Positions 18,843-29,273 are shown, counted from the stretch's first letter. The stretch is 55,644 bases of DNA from Candidatus Omnitrophota bacterium (GCA_018823795.1 JAHJGZ010000134.1:1-55644), one strand, 5' to 3'. A program made the numbers and translations. Notes: generated from the sequence alone by a model not told the origin.

Positions 18843-20021
18843 ATGGAAAAAGGGAATCTTCTCGTCGGACAAGCCGGGGGATGTACCGCGGTTATTAATC
18901 AATCGTTGGTAGGTATTATTGAAACAGCAAAGAAGAGTCATGCTGTTGAGCACGTGATTGGTATGCGTAATGGTATCCTTGGCGTTCTCCGCGAAACATT
19001 TTTTTCGTTAGATACGTTCGACAAAAAAACACTTATGTTGCTTAAAAATACACCATCGTCGGCACTCGGTTCGTGTCGGTATAAATTAAAAAATAAAGAT
19101 TATAAAGCGGTCTTAGCGAGTCTTAAAAAGCAAAACGTTCACTATCTGCTGCTCATCGGTGGAAATGATACGGCTCAAACGTGTCTTCAGATTGCATACT
19201 ATGCACGAGAGAAGGGGTATCCGCTTTCTGTCGTTGCTGTTCCAAAGACGATTGATAATGATCTTCCCTGTATGGATCACACGCCTGGCTATGGCAGCGC
19301 TGCAACATTTGTTGCCTGTGCGACACAGGAAGCCGGTAAAGATACCGAAGCCATGAAAGATGTTGATCCGGTAAAAATTATAGAAGTGATGGGTAGGAAT
19401 TCCGGTTGGTTAGTAGCTGCCGCAGCGCTCGGTAAACGATGTGAAGAAGATGCACCACACCTCTTGTATTTTCCTGAACGGCCATTTGATGAAAATAGAT
19501 TTTTGGATGATGTTAAAAAAGTATACGATCGAATCGGTTATGTTGTTGTTGTTGTATCAGAAACAATTCGTGATGCCCAGAAAAGTCGTATTGGTGCAAA
19601 AAAATCGGGTATTATTGCTGACCTTTTTGGCCATCAGTATGTTGAAGGAACCGCTGTAAAATTATGCCAGTTGGTTGAAAAAAAATTGAAGCTCCGAGCA
19701 CGGTTTGATAAACCCGGCACAATACAGCGCATGTCAATGAACTATATTTCTCCTACTGACCGTCGAGAGGCATATATGGTGGGGGAGGAAGCGGTTCGCT
19801 TAGCCGTCAAAGGGACGTCAGGTATTATGGTGACCCTTGAACGAATATTGCAGAAGCCGTATCGATGTCGGGTCGGATCTGTGAAGATTGAAAAAATTGC
19901 GGGAGTTGAAAAATATTTGCCGAATTATTTTATTAATAGAAAAGGAAACTTTGTTACCAAAGCCTTTTATGACTATGCTCTGCCCTTAGTGGGGGAACTT
20001 CCTACCTTTATTCGGTTGTAG
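18843..20021 (+). CDS. 6-phosphofructokinase, probably PPi-dependent type
   Basis: GQAGGCTAVINQSLVG, LLIGGNDTAQTC, VPKTIDNDLPCMDHTPGYGSA, EVMGRNSGWLVAA. Confidence 0.87.
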   Translation: MEKGNLLVGQAGGCTAVINQSLVGIIETAKKSHAVEHVIGMRNGILGVLRETFFSLDTFDKKTLMLLKNTPSSALGSCRYKLKNKDYKAVLASLKKQNVHYLLLIGGNDTAQTCLQIAYYAREKGYPLSVVAVPKTIDNDLPCMDHTPGYGSAATFVACATQEAGKDTEAMKDVDPVKIIEVMGRNSGWLVAAAALGKRCEEDAPHLLYFPERPFDENRFLDDVKKVYDRIGYVVVVVSETIRDAQKSRIGAKKSGIIADLFGHQYVEGTAVKLCQLVEKKLKLRARFDKPGTIQRMSMNYISPTDRREAYMVGEEAVRLAVKGTSGIMVTLERILQKPYRCRVGSVKIEKIAGVEKYLPNYFINRKGNFVTKAFYDYALPLVGELPTFIRL

Positions 20022-21360
20022 CTGTAATCTTTCCGTTTAAATCTTTCACCAGCTTTTTTATTTCCGTTAATGATGCATACCCTATCTCATCGGTTTTTAG
20101 TGAGTAAACCGAATTATTGTGCAACAACGGCTCAGTATCAATAAAAGGGTATTGCTTTACAACCGTGGCATAATCTTTCGTATGCGGAATGGGTGAGTAT
20201 TGCACCAGTTTTACCATAAGGCCGAGATGGTGAACAAAGCGGATTGAATCGATGACTTCTTCTTTGTTTTGAGCGGGAAGTCCAACCATGACATAGACTT
20301 CAATCTCTTCATTTCGATAGCCGGCTTTCAGCAGGTTTTTCTTTGCCCACACGAGTTCTTCGTTGGTTGCTTTTTGACTTGAAGAATGTTGGATTCTACT
20401 CGTTGCCGACTCAAATGACAACCGTATCGTTTTAAACTGAGCGCGATAGAGAAAAACTGCCACTTCGTCAGTGATAGAGCGTATATTTAAACCATTGGGC
20501 GTATGAAATTGGACAGGAAGCTTTTCATCAATTATTTTTTTTGCGAGCGGAAGAAACCGTTTTTCAGCATGGATAAGAAGGGCATCGTCATAAAAAGCAA
20601 TGTTATTGATGTGAAACGTATGCACATAATGGCATATTTCTTTAAAAACCTTTTGAGGGTTACGCTCAATGAACACAGGTTGAATAATGCGCGATGCACA
20701 ATACGTACACGCATGCGGGCAGCCAAGAGACGTGAGCATGCTAATAGCAGTAACTGTATTATATAAATGATAGGCAGGGTAGGGGAGTGCATCAAGATCG
20801 GTTATGACCTTTTTATAATTTCGCGTTTTACCCGATACGGAATCTGCAATTTTAAGAACATCGATTTTCCCCTCTCCGGTAATTACGTGATCAGCACCTG
20901 AATATTTTTTTGCATGAGCGGTACACACGGTGGCATAAATGCCTCCCAGTACAATCGGAACATTCGGAAATATTTGTTTTACTTGATTAATTGCTTCAAA
21001 AACTCCCGGGTACCAATAACTCATCATGGAGGTGACAATGACCAGGTCAGGTGATGATTTCTTTTCTAATTCCCGCTCGAAGACTTTTAGTGGTATGCCG
21101 TGTCGTTTGAATTTTCGTGGAATATCTTTTATGACGAGGGGCTTTTCTATTTCCTCGGCATAAAATTTACCGGTCGCATATTTTTTAGTTTTAGTGGCGT
21201 TTTGAATGGCAGGATGAAAGCGGTCTATACAGTCAATAAGGCTTACCTTGTAGCCGAACGGCTCAAGAAAACTGCCAATATAAAGAAGCCCGAGCGGTTT
21301 TACCCAGAGGTCAAACGCCGCAAAATCGTATATCCAGGGGTTGATGAGTAGTATATTCAT
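20008..21360 (-). CDS. B12-binding domain radical SAM protein
   Basis: N-term NILLINPWIYDFAAFDLWVKPLGLLYIGSFLEPFGY, LGCPHACTYCASR (CX3CX2C). Confidence 0.9.
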   Translation of the reverse strand: MNILLINPWIYDFAAFDLWVKPLGLLYIGSFLEPFGYKVSLIDCIDRFHPAIQNATKTKKYATGKFYAEEIEKPLVIKDIPRKFKRHGIPLKVFERELEKKSSPDLVIVTSMMSYWYPGVFEAINQVKQIFPNVPIVLGGIYATVCTAHAKKYSGADHVITGEGKIDVLKIADSVSGKTRNYKKVITDLDALPYPAYHLYNTVTAISMLTSLGCPHACTYCASRIIQPVFIERNPQKVFKEICHYVHTFHINNIAFYDDALLIHAEKRFLPLAKKIIDEKLPVQFHTPNGLNIRSITDEVAVFLYRAQFKTIRLSFESATSRIQHSSSQKATNEELVWAKKNLLKAGYRNEEIEVYVMVGLPAQNKEEVIDSIRFVHHLGLMVKLVQYSPIPHTKDYATVVKQYPFIDTEPLLHNNSVYSLKTDEIGYASLTEIKKLVKDLNGKITATTE

Positions 21361-21456
21361 TATAGGATACCATTCGTTTTCGTTACTGTAATCGTTGCTA
21401 GGGTATACCGATTTTTCCCTTTTGTACAGAAGAAACCCGTGTACCGCTTTGCTAAT

Positions 21457-21479
21457 GACTACGTAGCCACTACGTAGTC
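21457..21479. repeat. Inverted repeat
   Basis: GACTACGTAG-CCA-CTACGTAGTC. Confidence 0.85.
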
Positions 21480-21568
21480 AATCTTATAAAGACTAATAAC
21501 AATATGTATATCAATAGGTTATGAATTTACTAATTATTATTGTGTGCGTGTCATCCGGTACATTAGGC

Positions 21569-21594
21569 GGTGCTGCAGTGCTGCATGCAGCACC
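21569..21594. repeat. Inverted repeat
   Basis: GGTGCTGCA-GTGCTGCA-TGCAGCACC. Confidence 0.8.
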
Positions 21595-21740
21595 AGACGT
21601 AAAATAAGGAATCTATTAACTGCTCTAAAGGGGTTTTTACAACCGGGGCGGTTGACATGCTGAGTGGCCAATTCAAGGAAAAACCATTTGCCAGCGAAAG
21701 GGGAGTTTGCTAGTATTAATTCGCGTGCTCATCATTAATA

Positions 21741-23129
21741 TTGAAATGTACCGATACTGTACCAACAATGGAACATGAATCTCCTCATATTTTATTAATT
21801 CTGTGTCCGCCGTTTTGGACCAAGCTACCACCGTTGGGGCTCGCCTATCTTTCTTCATTTCTTCAGTATTACGGATACAACGTAATCATACGGGATTTAA
21901 ATATTTCTTTCTACCATAAAGCCGCTGAGAACGTACAAAAGCGATGGTTGGTATCAGAAGATATTTCGTTTCAGGATAATTTTTTCACGAAGCTTTTAGA
22001 AAATATTCCGGATGAAATTGAACAAATAACTGATGATGTGGTGCGTCAGCAATTTACCATTGTTGGCTTCTCGGTTTTTCGGAGTAATCGCATCTTTAGT
22101 TTGCAATTAGCAAAGAGAATAAGATCGAAAGCACCGCACATAAAGATTATTTTTGGCGGACCGGAGATGATGGCATTGCGTTACGGCTCATCCTTTTGGA
22201 ATGCTGATGACATACGGAACGTTGTCGATGGCGTTATTATTGGCGAAGGGGAACGGGGATTCATGGACGCAGTGAATGGAGTGTCCTCAGGTAAAGCACT
22301 TCCCTTTATTATTCATGCGGAAGAATGCCACGATTTAGATTGCTTGCCACCGCCTACGTACAAAGGGTTTGATCTTTCACTCTATGATCGAAAACGGGCA
22401 TTACCCTTTTTAACGAGTCGCGGGTGTGTGCGCCGCTGTGAATTTTGTGCTGAGCGGTTACTTTTTCACAGTTTCCGGATCCGTTCTCCGCAAAATATTG
22501 TCGGAGAAATTGAAGAGCATCAAGACAAACGGAACATCGTGTGGTTTACTTTTCATGATTCCTTAATCAATGGCAATGTAGCACTTCTTCGCAGATGGTG
22601 TCAGTTACTTGTTGAGCGTAACATTAAAATTAAATGGGAAGCACAGGCTGCCATTCGTGATGACATGGATAGTGATTTGTTAAGACTGATGAAACAGGCA
22701 GGATGTTTTAACCTTTTTGTGGGACTTGAAAGTGGTTCTTCTCGGGTAGTGCGATTGATGAATAAAGGATACACCCCGGAAGTTGCAAGACGATTTTTTC
22801 AGAAGTGTAAAGATGCTGATTTGCATTGTGAGGTGAGCCTTATTGTGGGATTTCCCGGAGAAGGGGATGAGGAGTTTCTTGAGACCGTATCGTTTCTTGA
22901 GGAAAACAAGACGATTATCCCTAAGATTGCACAAGTGAATGCCTTCCAGCTTTTAGCAGGAACACCCATTGCGCGTAAATTGTATGCCGGTGAACACATG
23001 GATGTCTTTGCTCGTCAGCATGATCGATCGTTGAAAAGAGTTAATTATCTAATAAAATTTTTGAAAGAACATGCTTTTTCGTACACCCCTGCCTTTATCG
23101 GGAATTTAGTACATGAAAGACCCTACTAA
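21741..23129 (+). CDS. B12-binding domain radical SAM protein
   Basis: LLILCPPFWTKLPPLGLAYLSSFLQYYGYNVIIRDLN, SRGCVRRCEFCAER; probable start at the ATG 21741 or internal ATG 21768. Confidence 0.9.
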   Translation: MKCTDTVPTMEHESPHILLILCPPFWTKLPPLGLAYLSSFLQYYGYNVIIRDLNISFYHKAAENVQKRWLVSEDISFQDNFFTKLLENIPDEIEQITDDVVRQQFTIVGFSVFRSNRIFSLQLAKRIRSKAPHIKIIFGGPEMMALRYGSSFWNADDIRNVVDGVIIGEGERGFMDAVNGVSSGKALPFIIHAEECHDLDCLPPPTYKGFDLSLYDRKRALPFLTSRGCVRRCEFCAERLLFHSFRIRSPQNIVGEIEEHQDKRNIVWFTFHDSLINGNVALLRRWCQLLVERNIKIKWEAQAAIRDDMDSDLLRLMKQAGCFNLFVGLESGSSRVVRLMNKGYTPEVARRFFQKCKDADLHCEVSLIVGFPGEGDEEFLETVSFLEENKTIIPKIAQVNAFQLLAGTPIARKLYAGEHMDVFARQHDRSLKRVNYLIKFLKEHAFSYTPAFIGNLVHERPY

Positions 23130-23862
23130 ACGAAAAATATTAATTCTTGGCGCAATGCGAGAGGAAATAACACCGCTCGTCCGCCTTTTTGGTAAAAAGG
23201 TATTTTCAGCACACAAGGGGAAAATCATTGAAACCGTAGCAGGTGAAAGTACGGTTTATTTTTTTGTCACGGGTGTCGGCAGAAGGAATGTTGAGAAGCA
23301 GTTGTGTGCCATTGAGGACACCATCCGTGCTGTTGATCTGGTCGTATTGGTTGGTATTTGTGGTGCCACTGATAAAACGCTCAACGTGGGGAATATTGTT
23401 ATTCCAGACAAAATTGTTTCCCCAGCCGGCGAAGACATCCCCATAGATGAAACAATGCGCGCATATGTCCTAACCAATGCATTTCAAAAAAATATTTTTT
23501 GTACGGGAACGTTATTGACCGAAGATAAACTTTTTACATTGTCTGAGAAAAGGAGCGTTTCTACCTCGCGCCCCGATGTGCGCATTGTGGATATGGAAGC
23601 GTATTACATTGGAGAGTATTTACAGAGAGAACATGTTCCTTTTTTGGTTGTAAAAGCTGTGTCAGACGGACTTTGTTTTTTATTTCCAAAAGAAAATTTT
23701 TTGGCAGAACATTTTAATGCGAAAGGGTTTAAAAAGAAAGTGAAAGCACTGCTGTGCCAACCGATCGACTCAATCAAACTACTTGTTTTAAAATATAACA
23801 TCGCAAAAGCGGTTGCTATTAATGTACAGTATGTTGCAGCGATTGTGAAGAGTATGGTATGA
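23113..23862 (+). CDS. Nucleoside phosphorylase/nucleosidase (MTA/SAH nucleosidase-like)
   Basis: ILGAMREEITPLVRLF, GVGRRNVEKQL, GICGATDKTLNVGNIVIPDKI, VDMEAYYIGEYLQRE. Confidence 0.82.
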   Translation: MKDPTKRKILILGAMREEITPLVRLFGKKVFSAHKGKIIETVAGESTVYFFVTGVGRRNVEKQLCAIEDTIRAVDLVVLVGICGATDKTLNVGNIVIPDKIVSPAGEDIPIDETMRAYVLTNAFQKNIFCTGTLLTEDKLFTLSEKRSVSTSRPDVRIVDMEAYYIGEYLQREHVPFLVVKAVSDGLCFLFPKENFLAEHFNAKGFKKKVKALLCQPIDSIKLLVLKYNIAKAVAINVQYVAAIVKSMV

Positions 23863-24707
23863 CGACGACATTAACTGAAATACATTGTGAGCGGGTGCTT
23901 GCGCCGTCAGGGATTAACCTTGGCGATTATGTCATTAATCCGTATCGCGGGTGTAGTATTGGTTGCCGGTATTGTTACGTGCAAAAAAATAAAGCCATCC
24001 AGAAACGTCATGCACCGTGGGGATCATTTGTTGATGTAAAAATAAATGCGCCAACAATTTTGCGAAAAGAATTACAGTCAAAGAAAGTTAACCATGTGCT
24101 GATTGGATCGACAACAGAGGTGTATCAGCCATGTGAAGAGCGCTACGGATTAATGCGAGAACTCGTGAGCATTTTGAATGATTATGATGTAGCGTACACT
24201 ATTCTTACAAAGTCATCGTTAATCGTACGCGATGTTGATGTATTAAAAAAAGGCAGAGAGACCGAGATTTATTTTACGGTAAGTCCTTTGACTAAAGCGA
24301 TTTGCGATGTGCTTGAACCACATTCTCTTCCCTTTCATAAACGTATTGCAACGGTTACCGCCTTGATCGAAGCAGGAATTAAAACTCGCGTGTACGTTAA
24401 TCCGGTCATACCACATGTGGTTAATCCCGAAGAAATTATGAAGATGTTTTCAGGAATTGTTTCGTTCCTTGATTTTGAAGGAATCAATGTAAAAATGCTT
24501 AATTGGGATGAACTCCGTTCAGTGTTACGACAATGTTGCAATGATCGCTTGTCGATGATTGATGCTGTGTGTTCTCATGAGAATATTTGGAATCGGTATT
24601 GGGATGAATTGCGATCCGCTATTGTTGAAATGAATAAAAAATATGATTATTCAATACGGACATTTTTTCATCCCTTTTCGTCCTATTTCGGAGTTCTAAA
24701 TTATTAG
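23859..24707 (+). CDS. Radical SAM protein, SPL (spore photoproduct lyase-like) family
   Basis: NPYRGCSIGCRYCYVQ (CX3CX2C), GSTTEVYQPCEERYGLMRELVSIL, ILTKSSLIVRDVDVLK. Confidence 0.87.
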   Translation: MTTTLTEIHCERVLAPSGINLGDYVINPYRGCSIGCRYCYVQKNKAIQKRHAPWGSFVDVKINAPTILRKELQSKKVNHVLIGSTTEVYQPCEERYGLMRELVSILNDYDVAYTILTKSSLIVRDVDVLKKGRETEIYFTVSPLTKAICDVLEPHSLPFHKRIATVTALIEAGIKTRVYVNPVIPHVVNPEEIMKMFSGIVSFLDFEGINVKMLNWDELRSVLRQCCNDRLSMIDAVCSHENIWNRYWDELRSAIVEMNKKYDYSIRTFFHPFSSYFGVLNY

Positions 24708-24817
24708 TTAAAGAGAAAAGAAACCTTTTAATAAGGTATTACCTTATTGACAAAGAAAACTTCTTATGGCATAGTAATTAGTAGTCAATGGTATGTTTTT
24801 AATCAATTTTTCAGGGA

Positions 24818-25168
24818 ATGAGAGCTATGCCCGAGAAAGAAAAACAGCCAGAAAAGACTGAAGAGGGTACAATGGGACAAGATGTTTCTTCTCCTCTGGA
24901 AGGAAATAAAAAAAGCATTGATGATATTATGAATAAAGTAAAAAATATTGAACGTGTCTTAGATGTTAATGTAGAAGTACGGGTAGAAATTGGTGAATTA
25001 AAGGTGAAACTTAAAGAGGTTTTGGATTTGCAGAACGGTTCCATCATCGAACTTGAAAAAAGTGTTGAAAACGCTCTTTTTGACTTACAAGTTGGCGAAA
25101 AAGTGGTTGCTCAAGGTGAAGTTGTCACTGTTGGAGAGAATTTAGGTATACGCATCGTTAAAAAATAG
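24818..25168 (+). CDS. FliN/FliM-type C-ring (SpoA) domain protein
   Basis: VLDVNVEVRVEIGELKVKLKEVLDLQNGSIIELEKSVENALFDLQVGEKVVAQGEVVTVGENLGIRIVKK. Confidence 0.85.
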   Translation: MRAMPEKEKQPEKTEEGTMGQDVSSPLEGNKKSIDDIMNKVKNIERVLDVNVEVRVEIGELKVKLKEVLDLQNGSIIELEKSVENALFDLQVGEKVVAQGEVVTVGENLGIRIVKK

Positions 25169-25317
25169 CTTAACCCCCGCCTTATTTTAACCATTAAAAC
25201 ATTGTAATTTTTCATACAAATACCCCTTTTATGAGTAAGAATTCTTCATAATCACACACCATAGATCAATTTTTCTGTTGTAACCAACTAGCATTAAATA
25301 AGATACAAAAATACCCA

Positions 25318-25341
25318 CACCCCTTCTCAAGGGGTGTTTTT
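25318..25341 (+). terminator. Rho-independent terminator
   Basis: CACCCCTT-CTC-AAGGGGTG followed by TTTTT. Confidence 0.8.
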
Positions 25342-25446
25342 GAGCCTTAAAAAGACCTCCCTAACCTATGTAATCTTATTGTCACTCAATAGGTTATGTG
25401 TTAAAATACAACCCTTTTTACAACAGCAATTTTCAACGTTCAACAT

Positions 25447-26283
25447 ATGGAAAAGGTATCGGTCTACATTCCTGTTTACAACGGCGCATTGTATCTTGAT
25501 AAAACACTTGAGGGGATACTTCAACAGACAATTCCTTTTGCTGAAATTATTATCATCGACGATGGATCACAGGATAATTCTGTACAGATAGCTCAACAAT
25601 ATCCCGTTAAAATTATTTCTCATAAAAGTAATCAAGGTATTGCGTTAACGCGCAATACCGGTGTCCAGCATTGTTGTTATGAACTAGTTGCTTCAGTTGA
25701 TGCGGATTGTGTTCTTGATAGGCGATGGCTTGAAAGATGTCTTCCGTTTTTTGATAATCCATCGATAACTGGTGTTGGTGGAAAACTAGATGAAGCCAAA
25801 GAGGATACGTGTGTCAATGCGTGGCGGAGCATACATCTCATTCAGCATTTTGGTGAAACAGTAAAAGAAGTTTCTTTTCTGCCGGGAAGTAATACTCTTT
25901 TTCGCAAAAAAGAGTTATGTTCTATCGGATTGTACAATGCATATTACCGTTTGTATCATGAAGATATTGATTTAAGTGAGCGATTAATTCAAGCAGGGAA
26001 AAAACTTATGTACACATCGAAGGCACAGGCATTTCATATCAAAAAGGATACCTTGCGTTCAGTGATGAGAACGTGCTGGGGCTTTCGCCATAAGGATTAT
26101 CCGCACACTGGTGTTGTATTGACGAAAGACATGTGGCGTGAATGTGTGCATAGTATCTCAATAGTGATAAAGGATGTATTTCACAAGCGTTTTCGATTGC
26201 TGCTTATTGATGGTGTTTATCTTTTTATTCAGACCTATTTTTGTATTAAAGCATACTTTTTAAAGACAATTAATTTTAAATAA
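25447..26283 (+). CDS. Glycosyltransferase family 2
   Basis: VSVYIPVYNGALYLDKTLEGILQQTIPFAEIIIIDDGSQDNS, ASVDADCVLD. Confidence 0.92.
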   Translation: MEKVSVYIPVYNGALYLDKTLEGILQQTIPFAEIIIIDDGSQDNSVQIAQQYPVKIISHKSNQGIALTRNTGVQHCCYELVASVDADCVLDRRWLERCLPFFDNPSITGVGGKLDEAKEDTCVNAWRSIHLIQHFGETVKEVSFLPGSNTLFRKKELCSIGLYNAYYRLYHEDIDLSERLIQAGKKLMYTSKAQAFHIKKDTLRSVMRTCWGFRHKDYPHTGVVLTKDMWRECVHSISIVIKDVFHKRFRLLLIDGVYLFIQTYFCIKAYFLKTINFK

Positions 26284-26295
26284 CGCTCGTAACGT

Positions 26296-27336
26296 ATGAT
26301 GGCGACAGAACCAATATCAATAATTATTCCTAACCGCAATGGAAGCAGTGTCTTAGGTGACTTGCTGCAATCAATAAAAGAGCAGAATTGTGGCACAGAG
26401 GCCCTTGAAGTCATTATTATTGATGATAGCTCGCGTGATAATTCATTAGAAATTGTTCGGACGGTATATCCCGAGGCTCTTATCCTTCACAATGGTAAAC
26501 AAAAGGGGGCTGCCTATTCGAGAAATAGGGGAATCGCCGCTGCCCACCATACGTGGCTTTTGTTCCTTGATAACGATGTGGTGCTTACCCCGCAGTTTAT
26601 TTCTTGCTTGATGCGGGAAGCGTGCGGGGTTTCAGCCGCTTGTTTTCAACCAAAAATATTGTTTCAGGATAATCATAATGCCATTAACAGTACGGGTGGC
26701 ATTGCAAACATGTTTGGTTATGCATGGGATCGGGGAATTTATGAAGAAGATACGGGGCAATATGATGAGAGAAAAAGGATATTTTTTGCTTCATCTGCCG
26801 CAATGCTTATCCGACAGGAGGATATTCGAGCGGTGGGGATGTTTGATGCTGATTATGTGTATTTAAACGAAGATTTTGATGTTGGGTATCGGCTCAAGAT
26901 GATCGGACGGGAAACACTCTTTATCCCCCAGGCGGTTTGTTATCATCGGATGAGTCACACCATGGGCAGAGATAACCCGACGGTTAAATATTTAATGGAG
27001 CGTAATAGAATGATAACGCTTCTTAAAAATTATGAAGTGAAAACGCTCTTGACTCTTTCCGTACAGATAACAAAACTTACCTACGCTAAGTATAAAACGT
27101 ATCTTTCACGCTATGCTGAAAGAAAGATGCATTTTGTTTTTGCTGCGCTCAAAAGTTGGCTATGGATACTCGTACATATGCCCATGATATTGATTAAAAG
27201 GCGAGCGGCACAACGCCGCCGCTCTGTATCAGACAAGACAATCTTTACTATGATGGGGGAATACCAGGCATATTTTCCGCACTTTTCTCCCCTCGCGAAC
27301 GAGACGGTTTGTGTTAAGGAAGGATCAATCTCGTAA
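26296..27336 (+). CDS. Glycosyltransferase family 2
   Basis: ISIIIPNRNGSSVLGDLLQSIKEQ...IIIDDSSRDNS, LLFLDNDVVL, YLNEDFDVGYRLK. Confidence 0.92.
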   Translation: MMATEPISIIIPNRNGSSVLGDLLQSIKEQNCGTEALEVIIIDDSSRDNSLEIVRTVYPEALILHNGKQKGAAYSRNRGIAAAHHTWLLFLDNDVVLTPQFISCLMREACGVSAACFQPKILFQDNHNAINSTGGIANMFGYAWDRGIYEEDTGQYDERKRIFFASSAAMLIRQEDIRAVGMFDADYVYLNEDFDVGYRLKMIGRETLFIPQAVCYHRMSHTMGRDNPTVKYLMERNRMITLLKNYEVKTLLTLSVQITKLTYAKYKTYLSRYAERKMHFVFAALKSWLWILVHMPMILIKRRAAQRRRSVSDKTIFTMMGEYQAYFPHFSPLANETVCVKEGSIS

Positions 27337-28484
27337 TGAATGAAATGGCATGCACTGTTGATACTATTGAGAAAAAACAAGTAGGCGATTTAAAAATTGC
27401 GCTGGTTCATGATTATTTGAATCAATTCGGTGGTGCAGAGCGATGTTTAGAAGCATTACACGAGCTTTTCCCACAGGCACCGATTTTTACGCTTGTGTAT
27501 GATAAGCGGGCACTCCCTGCCTATGAGAGTTGGGACATTCGCCCATCATTGTTACAATATGCACCGGGAGCGAAGCAACATTACCAATATTATTTATGGT
27601 CATTTCCGTTGGTGGTTAAGACGTTTGATGTGCAGGACTTTGACATTATTATTTCAATTTCACATGCATGGGTTAAAGGGATCCGGACCAATACTCGGCC
27701 ACATATTTCTTATTGCCTGACGCCTATCCGCTACGCATGGGATTTGTATGAAGAATATGCAACGCATGAGTATATTCCTGCTGTGGTGAGGAAATGTCTT
27801 CCCCTTATTGCGAAGTGTTTACGCACGTGGGACAAAAAACAAGCGCAGGGAGTAGACCAATTTATTGCGGTTTCAGAGACGGTGGCGAAACGGATAGCCA
27901 ATTATTATGGACGAACTGCTGAGGTGATTTATCCACCGGTTGATACGGGTTTTTATTGTATTAACAAAGAAGTTCAAAGAGAAGATTTTTACATCACCGT
28001 GTCACGGCTTAAGGCATACAAACGCATTGATCTTGTGATAGAGACATTTAATCGGTTAGGCTATCCACTAAAAGTTATTGGCAGTGGCCCCGAGCTTAAG
28101 CGCTTACAAAAACGTGCCAAAGGGAATGTTAGCTTTTTGACTCATTTGAACCATAACGAAGTGCTGAACTATTATCAAAAGGCAAAAGGGTTTGTTTTTG
28201 CAGGCGTAGAGGATTTCGGATTAGTGATGGCCGAAGCGCAAGCAACGGGGCTTCCGGTTATTGCCTACGGCAAAGGAGGAGCAACGGAGATTGTCGAGGA
28301 TGGCATTAGTGGTGTTCTCGTCCCCCACCAAACGGCAGAGGATTTTGTTGAGGCGATACAACGGTTTGAAGCGATGACGTTTGTCGTGGAAAAAGTACGT
28401 GCGGCATCATACCGTTTTGATCGAACACAATTTAAAAATAAAATAAGTAATTTTGTAATGAAGTACGTAGGGAAAAGCTCTTAA
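27336..28484 (+). CDS. Glycosyltransferase family 4
   Basis: LVHDYLNQFGGAERCLEALHELFPQAPIFTLVYD, SRLKAYKRIDLVIETFNRLG, EDFGLVMAEAQATGLPVIAYGKGGATEIV. Confidence 0.93.
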   Translation: MNEMACTVDTIEKKQVGDLKIALVHDYLNQFGGAERCLEALHELFPQAPIFTLVYDKRALPAYESWDIRPSLLQYAPGAKQHYQYYLWSFPLVVKTFDVQDFDIIISISHAWVKGIRTNTRPHISYCLTPIRYAWDLYEEYATHEYIPAVVRKCLPLIAKCLRTWDKKQAQGVDQFIAVSETVAKRIANYYGRTAEVIYPPVDTGFYCINKEVQREDFYITVSRLKAYKRIDLVIETFNRLGYPLKVIGSGPELKRLQKRAKGNVSFLTHLNHNEVLNYYQKAKGFVFAGVEDFGLVMAEAQATGLPVIAYGKGGATEIVEDGISGVLVPHQTAEDFVEAIQRFEAMTFVVEKVRAASYRFDRTQFKNKISNFVMKYVGKSS

Positions 28485-29272
28485 TGCGTATTGCTATTGA
28501 ACGAGCCATTATTTTATTGCGCGAATGGAAGATCATAAAAAATCTGACACTGCGCAATATCAAAGTAAAGTATAAAAATACCGTCTTGGGTTTTTTCTGG
28601 GCATTATTACAACCACTGTGTACGATCGTTATTTTTTGTTTTGTTTTTTCGTATGTACTTGAAACAGACACTGAAAACTTTCCTTTGTTTCTTTGTGTGG
28701 GAATATTGCCCTGGATGTTTTTTGCCAATTCATTAGGTGAGGCAACAGCGTCGGTGATTAGTAATAGCAACCTGGTGCTGAAAATTAATTTCCCTTTAGC
28801 CGTGCTGCCACTATCGTATTGTTTAAGCAATCTCATAGATTTTCTCTTTGCGCTTATTATTTTGCTTCCTATTCTGTATGTGTTTGGCACCCCCATCCCG
28901 TTAGTAATACTTCTTCATTTATTTCCGATCATTGTATGTCATTTGTTATTTATCATGGGGTTATCCCTTATGTTAAGTGTGGCACATGTCTTTTACAAAG
29001 ATATTGGCCATTTACTTACCGTTGTGCTTATGTTTTGGTTTTATTTAACACCTATTTTGTATCCACTGACACAAGTTCCTCAAGAAGTGCTGGCTTTCTA
29101 TTATCTTAATCCGACAATTTATTTTATTGAAGGATATCGAGGGGTGTTATTCGATAGTGCGGCGCCTCAGTTGTTGTTGTATGGAAAGATGCTGGGTGTT
29201 GGACTTGTGTTTTTGCTGACCGGATGGTTGGTTTTCATTAATAAAGAGCGAGACATGGTAAAGGAATTGTGA
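28484..29272 (+). CDS. ABC-2 type polysaccharide export permease (Wzm-like)
   Basis: LRNIKVKYKNTVLGFFWALLQPL, multi-TM, LSVAHVFYKDIGHLLTVVLMFWFYLTPILYPL. Confidence 0.92.
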   Translation: MRIAIERAIILLREWKIIKNLTLRNIKVKYKNTVLGFFWALLQPLCTIVIFCFVFSYVLETDTENFPLFLCVGILPWMFFANSLGEATASVISNSNLVLKINFPLAVLPLSYCLSNLIDFLFALIILLPILYVFGTPIPLVILLHLFPIIVCHLLFIMGLSLMLSVAHVFYKDIGHLLTVVLMFWFYLTPILYPLTQVPQEVLAFYYLNPTIYFIEGYRGVLFDSAAPQLLLYGKMLGVGLVFLLTGWLVFINKERDMVKEL

Positions 29273-29273
29273 G

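Noticed and set aside
21361-21740. tRNA or small stable RNA in the palindrome-containing gap
   Set aside because: No T-loop/acceptor pattern was recognised; only inverted repeats are supported.
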